Assembly (NCBI RefSeq): GCF_001638985.1
Contig: NW_017265137.1
Location: 1,391,054 to 1,455,053, forward strand
DNA length: 64,000 nucleotides
From: Phycomyces blakesleeanus NRRL 1555(-)
Lineage: Eukaryota; Mucoromycota; Mucoromycetes; Mucorales; Phycomycetaceae
Direction: 5' to 3'
This document shows, one piece after another, positions 13,341-28,700 of the stretch (positions are counted from its first letter, which is position 1; every line of letters begins with the position of its first letter). A model generated the notes under the pieces. The model saw only the letters and a list, made by a program, of their open reading frames with translations, was not told the DNA's origin and did no database searches. The position numbers were made by a program, and so were the translations under genes.

Positions 13341-14684
13341 ATTTATTTATAATTAAAGAATATACTGTAGATATTTATTTATTTTTCTTTATTAATTTAT
13401 TATACATGATTAATTATTCATATATATATATATAAATAAAATAAAATAAAATAAAATAAAATTAGGCCTGTATTTCTTGTCTGTCTATTTAGCCTGTCTG
13501 CCAGTTTATTAGTCAGTCAGTCAGTCAGTCAGTTTATCTCTTGTATGTATCTCTGTGTGTGTGTGCTTGAATTTATTAAGTGACGGCTTTATTATGGAGA
13601 GATTTTTTTATTTTATTTTTAGAAGAGAAAAAAAAAAAGCATAATATACAGATTCCCAAGATCATCAAAAAGTCATCTCATACACATTCAATCTATATAT
13701 ATATATTTTTCTTAAAAAAAAAAAAAGAAATGGCCCAAGAAAAGAAATTGACCAAGCGCGAGCAAAAGGCTGCTGCATTCAAGCAAAAGTCAAAGAAGAA
13801 GCAGTGTTTCACTGAAGAAACTGCAGTTCCTGAAGCAGACGACCCCACACACATCGAGCCTTCCTCAGGAGCGATTCCAAAAAAAGAAGACCAAAAGACA
13901 TCAAAGACAATTGCAGACCAGAAGCCAAAACCTACTGAAAACAAAAAGAAGGCCACAAAGATTGTGGTTGGTGAAAACGATGAGAAAGACGAATCAGAAA
14001 AGTCAGGCTCGGTTGGTGCCGGGACAAAGCGTAAACAGACCGAGACCACAGGAGCAACAAACAAGGCGAACAAAAGACAACAAAAGGATGAGAACCAGGA
14101 AAAAGGTGCTCGGTTTATTGTGTTTGTCGGAAACTTGCCTTACAACACTACCAAGGAAGAATTGGAAAAGCATTTCGAGTCCGTTGGCGGTGTGACATCT
14201 GTACGTCTCTTGACAGACAAGCAGACTGGAAAGCCAAAGGGATTTGCGTTTATGGAATTCGAATCATCCAAGCATTTGAGTGTAAGTAAAATGAAATAAA
14301 ATAAAGAAAATGGAATCAAGATACTAATTTATATATATATAAACAGAAAGCTTTGGCCTTCCACCATACATTGTTCAAAAAGAGACAGATGAATGTTGAA
14401 TTGACAGCCGGAGGAGGAGGAAACAAGAGTACTGCCCGTAAGGACAAGCTCAAGGTCAAGAATGAACGTCTTCAAGAAGAGAGAGTAAGTTATTTATTTA
14501 TAATTAAAGCGAGTCATTATTCTAACAAAATGGCATTTTCTTTATTTAACAGCAAAAGAAGCATGAAACCATAAAGGGAACCGATGCTCCTGGTTCTTCT
14601 TATGGCAACAAGGAAACTGAAGCATAATTTATATATTTATTATATTCTATCACTATTATCACCATTTTATTTATATATAGATTT

Positions 14685-14715
<31 letters not shown>

Positions 14716-17700
14716 ATACACACACACACACATACGTATAAAAGACATTCAACTTTAAGAATTGTATAATCCTGACAATAGCCTTTTTTTCTTTTTTTTC
14801 TTTTGATCATTATGATCAAATAACCTTTCATTTTGTACTTTGTGTGACTGCTAAAACAATTCACAATTTTGATCCTCAATAAAAAAAAAAAGTAAAAAGG
14901 GATTTGAGAACAAGTACAAATAAAAAGGAAGAAACATGGGCATACATTTCATAATATAAAAATATATTATATTATATTATATTATATTATATTATATTGT
15001 GCTATATATATTTTATTTTTCTTATTTATTTATTTTTCCTTTTTCCTTTTTTTTCTTAAATATATATATATATATAATATAAATAACTAAATAATAAAAT
15101 AGAATTGAATAAGCAGAACAAAAAATTTATTACTACAATGGTTTCACTTGATCCTTTCCCGCGTCTTACTGAGTCAGTGGGCAAGTACTTGAGTAACCCT
15201 CGCGTGGTTATTCTGTCTGTAGTATTGTCAAAGGTCTTTCTGGACCGTGTCTACAATTATGCCAAGGTAACATTTTTCTTTCTGTTTTATTACTGTATCA
15301 TAAAGTACATTAAAAGATATAATTATATAATTATATATATATATATATGCAATTATATGCATTTATAATTATAATTTTCTGTTACGGAAATATATACATA
15401 TACATATTATTCTTCTTCTTTAGAATTCTAACATCATCATTATCATAATCATCATCTCACATTATATACATGTATATACATGTATTTAGATTGCCAATCC
15501 CAATGCAAAGACTGACTCTGAAGGAAATGAAACTCTGGATGTACTCGAATACTATTATCCCACCACTTCCGCTGAAGTGTACGGTCATTTGAGTAGCTAT
15601 GGCCCCAAGGGTAGAATGGCATACCAATCGATGCTGGTCTACGACAGTGCGTTTCTGCTGTCCCGCACAATCGTCTTGTGTCTGCTAATGTACTACGCAT
15701 TCCGGTCTGCACCAAAGTGGGCCCGTCCTGGTGTCTGGATTCCGGTTGCCACGACCATCTTTGACTTGATAGAAAACACCTTGATCTATGCACTCATCGC
15801 TATGTATCCCCGCCGACTCGATATCTTGGCCCAAGTGACGGCCTATGCAATCATGTGGAAGTGGTTCTGGCTCTGGGCCACTGTCGCATCTCTCTGTATT
15901 GGTCTGTTGGCCGGTATCTACTATGGATTCCATGGTTTGTTGGCCGAGAGTGTGTTGATGGAGCGTGACAAGGAAAAGCGCGACATGGCTAAGCGTCATT
16001 TGAGTGCAGCTATGCAGAGAGCAAAAGAAACCCAGGATAGAGTCAGGAGAGAGAATTCGGACAAGACCAAGAAGGATCGTTAATATATACATACTTTACA
16101 TACACCAAAAAAAAAACCAAAACCAAAAAATAGAGATGATTACTTTTCTCTTTCTTTTCTTTTTTTGCAAACAATTTGTCTGTATTAATTACTACATTAT
16201 TTTACAATCACAAATATACATACATACATACATACATAAATACATACATACTTGCTTGCTTACTTACTTACTTACTTACTTTTATATATATATGTGTGTG
16301 CGTGTGCGTGTGTGTGTCTGTGTGGACTTCTTTACTTATTTTCCTTTACTTTCCCTTTACTTAAAAATAATCATACAAGCCAATCAATCTCATAAATTAT
16401 TATTTTAATCGCCTACTATTTATAAAAAATATCGACGCCTAAATATTCAAATGACGCCCAAACCTTATTTAATTCCAGATACGCATTATTTATATATAAA
16501 ATAATAATGCCGTTTCACTATACACTACTTTTTTTTTTTTTTTTTTTTCACTTATTTTGATAGCAAAAAAGACTTTCCCCCCCAAAAAAAAGAGTCTCGT
16601 TTCATGTCTGACAAAACCAAAGCCGAAACCAAAACCAAAAATCTAAAAAAGCGCAAGGAACTTTCAGACTATGAAATAGGCATGGTCGTCGGTGGTGCCC
16701 TTCACGGAATCCCACTCTCTGCAATCTCCGAGAAGACTGGCATACCCAAATCCACCGTCCACAACACAGTCCAAAGATGGCGGCAGAATGGCACCGGGAT
16801 TACTGAAAAACGAAAAGGAAGAGCGTTCATATTCGATGAACGAGCCGAACGCCATCTCAAGAACGAAATGAAGCGAAACCCCGATGCAAAACTTGCAGAT
16901 CTGACGGCCTTTATGAGAGAATCGATCGGTCACACAGTCAGCCCAAGAACTGTTCAATTAGCCATTCTTAGGATTGGAATGACTTTAAGCTAATGTTAAG
17001 TGTGCATTTGTGAGTATGAGTATGAATACATCTAGTATATACAAAATACAGCTGTCAAAGGTGCACAATTCCAACAACAACAAAAAAACACACACACAAA
17101 GAGGAGAAAAAGAAGAAGAACGTTTGACCTTTGGCTTTACATTCCCCAAGTAGAATAACCAAGTGCAAAGATATTATCGCGTTATTTATAGTGAGGATAT
17201 TAGGATATATGTCTTTTTCCTCTCTTTCTCTCTCTAGTAAAAAATCAACAACAACAACAAAGCAAAAATGGTAGTAGCGTCAGCCAGTTGGGATATATAT
17301 ATACAATATCAAGATCATAGTATTGTTAATAATAATATTCTGGGAGGAAGAGACTTATAATAAGTTAGGATTACAAGTGGGATAAGAAAAAAATAAAAAA
17401 ATAAAGAAAGAGAGTAATAGCATATGTAAAGAACATCGTGTCTATCACTCCACCAATGGGTATAGTGTGTGTAGTGAGTGTAGTACATATATGAATTGGA
17501 TGGGAAGAAATCTTTCCTCATTTTTTCTTTGGAGATTTTATTTTAATGCATACCATGCCAGTGACTTTATCTACCAAAGAAACAATATTGAACTCTTATT
17601 ACTTTCTTTACATTGAAATACAATAGTTAATAAAGCAAATTTACTAAAAAGCTAGCATCGTTTTTAAAGTAAAAAGGTCGTTTGTTTGGAATACGACCTT

Positions 17701-19730
17701 GTGAATCCACATTATAGAAAAAAAAAAGACAGTCTTGATCATACACCTTCCCCTCTATTCCTCTGTTTTTTTTTTTAGTAATAAATAAATAGGAATAATT
17801 GGTAGTCAATATCAATATAGACTTTTGCATAACATAATAACAAATTTACGTTTATATTTATTAAAATACCCTGAGAAAAAAAAAACAAAGCAAAACAATG
17901 GAAGTTTAGAGTGGACTGCTTTTGGATAAGAACATCTGGTGCAGTCAATGCATTGTATGTCCAAAGTAAAAGTTTCATTGGAACTTTTTAAATAAAGCAA
18001 AAAATAGAAATTGCTTATTAAAATAGTGAATACAAAGAGGTATACATGTAGAAATCAGATTGTTTGTTATTGATAGTTTAGTAGTATTCGCTGCAACTTA
18101 ATAATCAAATTATGCTTTATACACTGGTCCTTCGATAATTTCAAGACTTTGGTGCCCTCATTATAAAAACAGGGCTAGGCTTTCACGATTCTCGTTAATT
18201 TCACTTTTACGATAACTTTTGGCCTTGAATCCTTAACGAAAAAGAATTTCAATCAATCAAGTTATGATAATACTTGGCTGCCAACTATTTCTTTTTTACT
18301 GAGTGGGTATTTCTAACAAAGCATTCTTTGACACTCCCTCTACCTCCATCGGAAAATATATACTTCGCACTCGTTACTTTCAAGACATTTAGCCCCCCCT
18401 CTTGGCCTTGAAATTATCGAGGGATCTCTATAAAGAAGATTAAAATAAAACTGAAAGAAAACTTGGGATATCAAGAAACCTTTGTCTAACTCTAATTTAC
18501 GTTGATTATTATTATCGTTTTTTTTTATAAATGTTCTTAGTAGCATGGCTGATAAATTATCTATACATGTGCATTAAGAAAATGTACATATGCATCCTTT
18601 TCTTTTGTGTGTGTGTAATTTTACCTTAAAGTAAGAACTGCAGATATAGTCTAAGCTTATACAACAAACAAAATTCCTTTATAAACACTTCTCTGTTTTT
18701 TTTTGTCTTATAGAATTTTTGTCAATCATTTAGCCACTCTTTATTTTATCTTATCTTATTTTCTCTCCTATGGATACAATCAATCACATATCTCCATCAT
18801 TCGAATCTTATATCACAGTATTTGCAAAGATCGTACCCAAAGGATTTTATGTGGTCGCAGCAGTGGCTTTATTTCTCTGCAAGAAGGTCTATGATTTTAC
18901 TGCCGCTCCTTATAAATTGAGGCATTTCCCAAAGGTCTCCTTCTTTGCCTTTTCCAAGTCCATTTTTTCCGCTGAGTCAGTGGAGCATCGGACAAAGCGG
19001 CTGATTTCCCCACTTCTTCACAAGTATAAAGGTTTTTATATTGTAAGTGTATATATACTATTTTTTTTGAGGATGTAAAATGCATATAGTCAACCCAATT
19101 GTCTTCTCAACCTAATGCTTAATAGGCAAAGTTTCCTTTATACTGGACAGTATTTGTAACCGAACCCCATGCAGTACAATACGTTTTGATGAAAGGAGGT
19201 AGATCAGCAAGCTTAAAAATATATATATATATATATAAAAGAAATGTCAATACAGATGAAACTAAGACTCAAAAACCCAAAAACCAAGCAAAAAATAAAA
19301 AAAATAATGATAATAATTCATATCTATCCTTACACTTACACTTAGAAATATTTCCAAAGAAAACCCGGTTTATGAACACTCTAAACAAGGATAGTCTTAT
19401 GATACGTCTATTTGGAAGTTCAAACATTGCATTTGCCAGTGGTGAGATTTGGAAACATCAACGCAAGGTAATTCACGGTATCAATTTACTGTTCGTTGTC
19501 TTTCTTAAACCTTGTTTTATTATTACTCTTGTTATCATTTGATTAGATCATGAACCCGGCTTTTCACCGCACTGCACCTATTGAGCTATTTGGACGCATG
19601 ATTCCAGACATGTTCAGACTGATTGACAAGTCCAATGGAAACATCATGCTAGCCGACTTGCTACACAGGATAACCTTTGATGCTATGGGAAAAGCCTTAT
19701 TCGGTATGTAAGATATTTGTTTCTATGCTG

Positions 19731-19766
<36 letters not shown>

Positions 19767-22700
19767 GAGAGAGAAAAAACATGTGTAGGATTTGATTTCA
19801 AGACTGCAAGAGAAGAAAATTCTGAATGGACATCAGCTTATAACGATGCAATGTCAGGAATTAGTGCTCCAATTTTAAATATTACTCCTTCTCTTGAACA
19901 TATCACTCGCTACTTATATCCTGATTACGCAAAGGCCAAAAAAGGTATAGACAAACTTACCGAGCTGACCCTTGAGATGGTGAATGAAAGGAAAGAAAAA
20001 ATACAGGAAGCAATAGGTCAGCCTGATGATGGCCGCGAAAAAGACTTTTTGACACTTATCATTGAAGCTGAAATGAAAGAAGATAAAGCAAGTGGCTCAG
20101 GTGGCCTACGAGTAAGTAAACCCCCTGCTTGTCTGCTTATTTAACTTTTCTCTCTCTCTCTCTCTCTATCTTTTATTAATAATGCACACACACACACACA
20201 AATACTTTATAGGAAAACTTAAAAGCTTTTCTCGTCGCAGGTAAAAAAAAAATACGAGTAAAATTATTATTAGTAAATTGTTTTTATTTATGCCTTCATA
20301 AACCTAAAAATTGATTTCTTCCACAAAACAAAAAACAGGGCATGCGTCTACAGCAAGCTCTATATCATTCTGTATATATCACTTGGCTATGAACAAGGTA
20401 AGCTAATACATTGAATATAGCACATGTTTCTAATATCTCGAACCATAATAGGATGTACAGAATAAAGCACGCAAAGAAGCTTTAGATATTCTAGGAGATG
20501 ATGCTAATATTAGTACCCCAACTGTTAATGAATGCAAGCATATTACTTATATTAATATGATTATAAAAGAGGTATTTAAATATTACAAACACATATATGC
20601 ATATCAAATCTTATGAAGCTTACTATACCATTGTTCTTCTAGACTTTGCGCTTGAATGCACCATTTGGTACACTTTTTGAGCGAATAGCAACAGAAGATG
20701 TTACTCTGTCCGGGGTATTTATTCCAAAGGGTACAATTATAAGTGTAGACATTGAGACAATACACAAGAACCCAGCCATTTGGAAGAGCCCGACTGTCTT
20801 TGATCCCGAGAGATTCAGTAAAGGAGGCGAACATGATCAGCATGAAGGTATTACGTGGGCACCTTTCAGTGATGGAAACCGAAAGTGTCTTGGTATTAAT
20901 TTCAGTATGGCCGAGCAACAGGTTATTCTGCTTATGTTGTGTAAGTCAACCTTCTCAAAAATTACTATACCAACAAAAAGACAAACAGACAAACAAAGAG
21001 GCTTTTTGATATTTATTTTAAGTTTGTATAGTGAAACATTATGAATGGGATCTATCTGAGAACTCGATTCACAAAAATGGAATTGTATATGATGGTATTT
21101 CCTTATTTACACCAAGATCTCTGTATATCAAATTCAACAAAAGACACTAGGAGCTGTTTGTATTTTTCTATATACTTATTTCTATCTGTATAAATACTAG
21201 CTGTAAATGCAAAAATATTTTATGAAATAAACTTATAGTGTTAAAGGACTTATTATGAAATTAATATATATATATAATTCTTTAATATACAATCGCTTAT
21301 CAGTAGTTGGTTTGATATAACTATCACTTGTAATAGCTATCAAAGAGGTATACAATACATATCCAATAGAAAGGCTTCCGCAGCTTTTAACACTTGTCTT
21401 TAAGGTTCTCTTAAGTATACTTGCTAAAAAAAATTACCCTTTCAATTTTTTTTTGGTAAACGCTTAAATATAGAGGATTTATAGCAAAAATAAAAAAATA
21501 AGACTTTGAAAAAAAAAAAAAAAACATTAGCTTTGCCAAGTATGCTAAAGAACATATTTAAAAATACATTACCTATTGAAGCTCTGATATATGTAAAGAT
21601 TTATTTATGATTATACTACCCATTTGGACCCCACTACTTATTCTTATCTGCTCACATCTTAGTTTTGTTATATTTTTGCCAGCTGTATATATTGACTACC
21701 CTTTTTTATATGTTTTTTTCCCACAAACATTTTTCTCTGTAATATATTTTTCTTTATTACTAATATTATTATTATTATTGATTCTTTTGTAATGTCTAAC
21801 TACTATAAATTGCTTCTATCTAATCATATTTGATTTTATGTAGGTCTTTTAACATGTATATATACATACATATACTTGTTTTTTTATCTAAACTATTATA
21901 TGCAATGATTTTTGGCATTTAAGAATAAAAGTAAATTATTATAAAATATTTTATAAAGTCCTTGTGAGAATCGAACTCACCCTCTTTTCCAATCAAGATT
22001 AGAAAAAAGGCACCAGTCATGTCAACCAAGATCAACTAGACAAGGACCTAAATATATGTATATATAAAGATACAAAAAGTATTGAAGGTGTTCCGAAGAA
22101 CAAATTCAAAGACAAGGGCTTAATCTTCGGTGCTCAACGATGACAGGATCATTTCACACTTTCGACACCCCGTCGATTTCATATAGTCTGTATGCGATTT
22201 TTGCCTTCCCAGTATTGACATTACATGTAACCCGATCAATCAAGAACAAGGTCAGCTAGTATAGTGCTAGGCCCGAGAGCCAGGGTGTACAATTTGTACG
22301 CGGGAAGTATATTTTAGCATTGTCTAAAACCCAGAGATGCGACTTAAAGACGTTCGGTCACATCCTGACAAGCGTGACTTTGTAGCACTGGCCGAATCAA
22401 CCGACTACAACGTTGCAGAGGCTTGAAGATAAGAAAAATACTTGCGTACTTTACTTCTTGGTTTGCACAATACTGCTACCATCAGTAAAAAGAAAATGAC
22501 CTGACATCACGACGGTCTACTGCCGAACTCTGGTCCAACCTTTATGGTAAGGTTTGGTCCACCCCAGACATAAGTCTCTCGCACGGGCTGAGTGGCTTGA
22601 AAAAGAATGTCACAACAGCATACTCCATAGCTTTACTGCTGCGCGCACCAAACTTGTCTGTTCTTCTTTCTTCGCCTAACCTCAGATCTAGAATAGATGC

Positions 22701-25700
22701 CAAAGTTGCGGAAGAGCACTCCACGGCCTCACACGCAAGGGATGAGAAGGCTTCGATGAAAGGTTTCGGGCTATCATGCCTGCGGTGATAGCATTACTCC
22801 CAAGTCATGTCCACCCGCTGCCCATGCAGGGGGTTGGCCAAATGGGTGGTGGTATTTCATTGGCGCCTCTAAAAAGAAGCTCCCACCTAAAGACGCGCCC
22901 GAAGGCTCCCGTCTGTGACTACACCCCACTTGGCCGCGTCTATGTTTGACTTTGATATGTGGAGACTGGAGCCGAATCGGACAAGTTTGGTTTTTCTTTA
23001 CTGAACGCTGAGAGGCCCATACCCTCTAGTTGGTTTGGTTGAGACCAGCTTTGGTGTAAACACCTCCGCTTCTGTCTCCAAGAGGCTTACATCAATCTCC
23101 CCCATTAGACCGGAATCTAACAGAAAAGACTGAATATGGTAATGGTATACCAAGTGCAGGTACATGCGCTCTTGAAATATACATGACAAAAAAATAAAAA
23201 AAAAAAGAAAATAAGTAAATGACATAAAGCATGAGAAGGCATTTAACATTAATGTGCTTACCATGATTAATCCCACAAAGCTTGTGTGAATTACTTCACA
23301 AACCAGGCATCCATACATTACTATTATAAATAATAGCAGAAAAAAAAACATCTCAAGATAAATATCAGGGGTTTTTTTTAGTATAGACCTTGTAAAAATA
23401 AAAAAGAACAAAAAATAAAAAAGAGTTAATGTCAAGTCGATGTTTTGGTAAAGCATTAAGTAATTCTTAATGAGTAATGGCGCTACTTATGTAAATTGGG
23501 GTTTTTTTATAACAAAAAAACCGCGTTTTACACGTAAATATGTGTATGGGGAAGTGGTACTTACTTGGTTGTTCCTAGCAATGGTGCATAGAGGAAGAAG
23601 AAGAAAAACTAGGCGGTGAGCTCCTCAGTACATATTTATCTTTTTCTCCCTCCCTCTGCCCCTATATAAATAGTGTCAATAGTCCTAACAAAACAATACG
23701 AGACCAGTTTAGGACTCCGTTTTTTTGCCAGGGTGTTTGTTAACTCCCACGTCAGAGCAAGCGTGACATAGCTGTATATTATTTTAGTAGGCTTGTGTAA
23801 CTGTATCATAACAGAAGTAGCAGCCTATAAAATTTCATCCAAAACTATGGAAAACAACTTTGCAAATTGAAGTAAAGTAAAGTAAAGAAGTAAAGAAGTA
23901 AAAAGAGTAAGAAAGGGTTTAGTTTTGATTGGTGTAGCAATGCCTCTTAAAGTGGAGTACAGGTTTCTATAACGGCGATTCGTAGGTTACTCTAAAGTGG
24001 TCTGTGCACTTTTTGTTCAAGAACACAAGAAAAAGTTTTTTATTTATTTATTTTGCTTGTACAAATAAACACAAAGATATTAACAGGCAATAAAAAGTAA
24101 ATTTATATATATATTTCAAAGCGATATTTAATAATAAGTAAAAGGCAGAAAATGAAGCAAAAAGCACGCATGGATATTAGGATCTCATCTCAGTAGACAG
24201 CGGAACTTTGAATTACAGAGTTGAGTTTTATTGAAAGTGTGTATATTGATAGCTGAAAGTGTCAAGATGGTTTCCCGAGAGAATGATAGTACAGAGCATA
24301 CCAAATATTCTTAACCCGAGTCTCGCAAGAGCTCCGGATACTACTATTAATCCTATAGAAATAAAAATAAAAGCAATAAACAAGCAAATGCTACTAAAGA
24401 GATTGGATTTTATCCTTTTACTAGAAAGTGTAAGTGGCACCAACAAGCCAGCTATTCCAGACTATGCAGTATAAATTAAATATCTCATATAAGAATAAAA
24501 TAGATACAAATGATATCCATAAAATACAAGACTTTCAGGCCTACTCTTTTGGTTTTAAGTAATATTGAAATATAATTATTACAGTGAATATGTTTAGAAA
24601 TATAACACTTTTCAATACTTATAAGCAGCAGAGTCAATAGCTAATATTTAATTCATTATATTCTCATATCAGAGAATGGAAAAAACAAATGTTAGCTATG
24701 TATGAGAAGAGAGAGAAAGATAATATCTTTAGTAGAAGAAAATATTATGTGGTATTTATGTCAATATGTCTGATCCTTCATTAGATCATCTTCAAGAAGT
24801 ATTTAAACTATTATCACAAAGCTGCTATAATCACTCATATTTAGAATATCTGGATATATATCAACAACTTTCAGCGATTCCTTATTAATTTCATTTAACT
24901 GAACTTCTATTTAAAATAATAAAAAAGAGTCTCAAAATATCTATCATCTAAACCTTTTCAAATAAAAATATCACAATACAGATGATTTAATTATGAAAAT
25001 CTTATTACATTACCATACAAGAGCAATTATATTCACAGTACAAAACACGTTTTGAATTTAAATAAGAACATTAACCAAGTATTGATACATTGTAAAATAT
25101 ATACTTCAATATTCTGTATAAAATAACTTGCCAAATATTTACAGACATAATTTATATTACAATTTCTATATATAAGTTTGGGGATATAGAGTATATTGAG
25201 TAATAAGACATGAATAGTATAAATATATATTTTTCATATTGAATTACATGAAGTGGGGTAGGCTTTTTATGTATACTGACCATTACAGCTGACTAATTAA
25301 TATGACTTACTTAGGTAAAAGTACTTAAAAAAATACTGTCAGTATAATAGGCTGCGTGAGAAAAATAATAGTAGTCTGGTGAGGGTATCTAAAAAATATA
25401 ATAATTTTGTATTATACTTGAAATTAGCTAAACTTATTTAATCAATGAACAAGAAAAACAGTAAGCAAGGAAGCTTTGAGAGAAGAATTATTGGCACTAC
25501 AGCTAATATTTAAAAGAAAGACAAAGATAACATATTGATATACAATGTTCTTTCCTTTTCTTTTCAAAATACGAGTATCATTTTTTAGTATTTTCTTTTG
25601 TGAGTTATAAATTCTGTTGAAGATACTGCTCTATTTTTTGTAGTGCTATATTGTTAGCAAAATAAGTACTAAACATTTCACTGAAGTGACAGACTATATA

Positions 25701-28700
25701 AAATAAATATGCATTCTCCAGTACATAAAAACTGTCTATTAACAAGTTGGCATTGGTCTTTAGCGTGTTAAAGAATTCAGTCAGACTCTTCTTGGTTAAA
25801 TTCTAAGCAGCTTCCAAGTATCTCTCAAGTAAAATATGCTTAAAATGGTGCTTTCAATATAATCTCAGAGATATATCAACTTTCTTTAAAGTACTGTCAA
25901 ATTATATTTTCTGTCTAACTTTAAGATTATGGAGCATATGTTCTTATATAAAAGAATATAGATAATTGATATATATATTATTAGATCTATACTTTAGAAA
26001 TAGTAATAAACATATGCATTGTAGTAAAAAGTTATATAACAGAGTGCTCAATATGTCTTTAGCTATATAACTTGAAAAAGATGTTTAAGGACATATTTAA
26101 GTGATATATCACCATGAGAAATGAGCGATAATTCTAATGGCAATTTTTATAAGTATCTTAAGAATATTCCAAAATTATCATCGTGATCGCCACCTTCCCT
26201 CGCAGTATATTAATCTAAAAATATGTTATCAACTACAATTCCCCACTTTCACAATAATGTTTCTGCTTCAATATCACGAGTTACTTTTTGCCTAGCTTTG
26301 AAAATAATAATAAAAAAAATATCAAGAAAAGATAAGTTATTAATCTGAAGGGGTAGAAAAAACTCTTGTGGGTATTTTCTTGTTTATAAGATTTAATATA
26401 TGTTTTACGGTAATGTTTGCCCTGTTTAAATATCATCTTGTTTCAATAATACTTACTAAAAACTATAATAATAATTCATTCTCCATAAAATTATCCTAGC
26501 TTATGAGGCAGACATCATATTTGAACTCAAACGTCTTTCAAATGTAGTTCATTGAATTATCTTTTTCAATTGTTATTTTGCTCCGTAAATATCATAAAAA
26601 TATAAAAGAGATAGGATATATATGATCTTTATATTGATTTTGTTATCAGTGCATATTCTTGGATAAAAATGTTCATTGTTATGACATATTTTCCTACGCT
26701 ATCTGACTATACATACAGACCCATACAATAAATGAAAGAAAAAAGTTTAAACTCAACTAAATAGAACATCTTTAGTGCAAAGTTGTTGTGCTTTTTTTAA
26801 AAACTCTTCTCATTCAAATCTCACAATGTCTCAGCAAATCAATAAAAGTATTCCTAAGAAACGAAAAGAGCTTTCAGACTATGAAAAAGGACTTATTATC
26901 GGTGGTGCTCTCCATAATATTTCATTGACTGCCATTTCGGAGAAGACAGGCATACCCATGACAACTGTACATAGCACAGTTCAAAGATGGAAACAGAATG
27001 GCACGCCATTAACAGAAAAACGCCAAGGACGTCCATCAATTTTGGGTGAGAGAGATTTACGCCAGCTTAAAAACGAAATGAAGAAAGATCGTAATGCCAC
27101 ACTTGGAGAACTCACAAACGCCATGAGACTCATGATTGGCAAGTACATTTGCAAGAATACCATCCGCAAAGCTATTCGTAAGATCGGAATGTCTTCTTGC
27201 CATCCTGTGTTTAAGCCAAGGCTATCCAGAACACATAAAAAGAAACGATTGTTGTTTGCTAAACGTTGCAAAGAAACCAATCAAAGATGGGATCGTGTGA
27301 TTTGGAGCGATGAGTCTCGCTTTATGGTTTTCCCAAAGGATGGAAACCTTAGAATTTGGCGCTTTCCTCTGGAGAAGTTCAAGTCTGATTGTATCATGCC
27401 TAGAGTACAGTTTGGAGGTGGTTCGGTGATGGTTTGGGGCTGTGTGTGGGCAGGAGGAGTAGGCCCACTAAAAACGATTATTAACAGCCTTGACCAATTT
27501 GGCTATATAAACCTTTTGGAAAGAAAGTTGCTCCCATTTTATGGTCGCCTAAGTGAAAGACATGACGGGGAGTTTATTTACCAAGAAGACAATGCTCCTT
27601 GTCATAAGTCAAAACTTGTTGAGAACTGGAAAAAGACCCATAATGTACCAATAATGGAATGGCCGCCGAATAGCCCAGATCTCAGTCCTATTGAGAACCT
27701 ATAGGCTCATTTGGGTCGGATGGTAAGGGCAAGAGTACCAGCTCCAAGAACTATTAAGGAGCTAGACAAGGTTATCCATGAAGAATGGAAGAAAATACCG
27801 GTTGCAGTATGCAAGGCCTACTGCATGTCTATGCCAACTCGCATAGCCCGTATGAAGAAAGCCCGTGGTGATGTTACTAAATATTAAACTTTCAATAAAA
27901 GTTATTTTTCTTAATATTTAAAGGTTATATATTCTTATTCCAATGATTTTGAAAGTGGTTTCTTAAGTAAAAGTAGACAAACAATGAAGAGAGAGTTAAG
28001 GATGTTATTTTTTCACTTTGGCGGAAGCTAAAATTTTCTTTCATTTAATTGATGAGACTGTATAACCCATGAAGACAATATTTGACTTGGAATTTTGATA
28101 AGCAATACATATATATATCAATAAAAGTAAGATAATAAAGATTCTGTATATTTAAGAACAAGTTGTTCATATAAATCTTCGTCTAATTTTTATTTATCTC
28201 TACTTAATTGACTTATTATTTTTGTGCATGAATAGTACATTTAATTTTCTGTTAAATAAAGAACTGATTTTACTATCAGATCACTTTTTTCTCTTAAATA
28301 TTTAAGAAAGATTGATTAATTCCAAGACATGAATGTATCTGGCAATATATATATCAGTATTTGCTTTAGTAATTTACCTGTCAGTTATCTCAGCACATTC
28401 TTACATGTTTTCATATAATGTATATCTAATTTCTTTCCACTATGCTGTAGCTTGAAATACACGCGCTGTTAATAGCTGTAAGAGTAATGTAAGCGAATGT
28501 GCATAAGTAAATATTTAAGTGTAGATTAGAACGTGACAACACTCTCAACCAAAAAAAAAATAGATTTTTAGTCTATAAATACAGATGCTTAGTCTCTCCA
28601 GATGCATTATAATCTCTTCCCTACATCCTTTTTCTTTATCTTTTTTACCAATGAACTCTATTACTTATAACGCCTTCTATGCAGCTCTCATGCTATACCG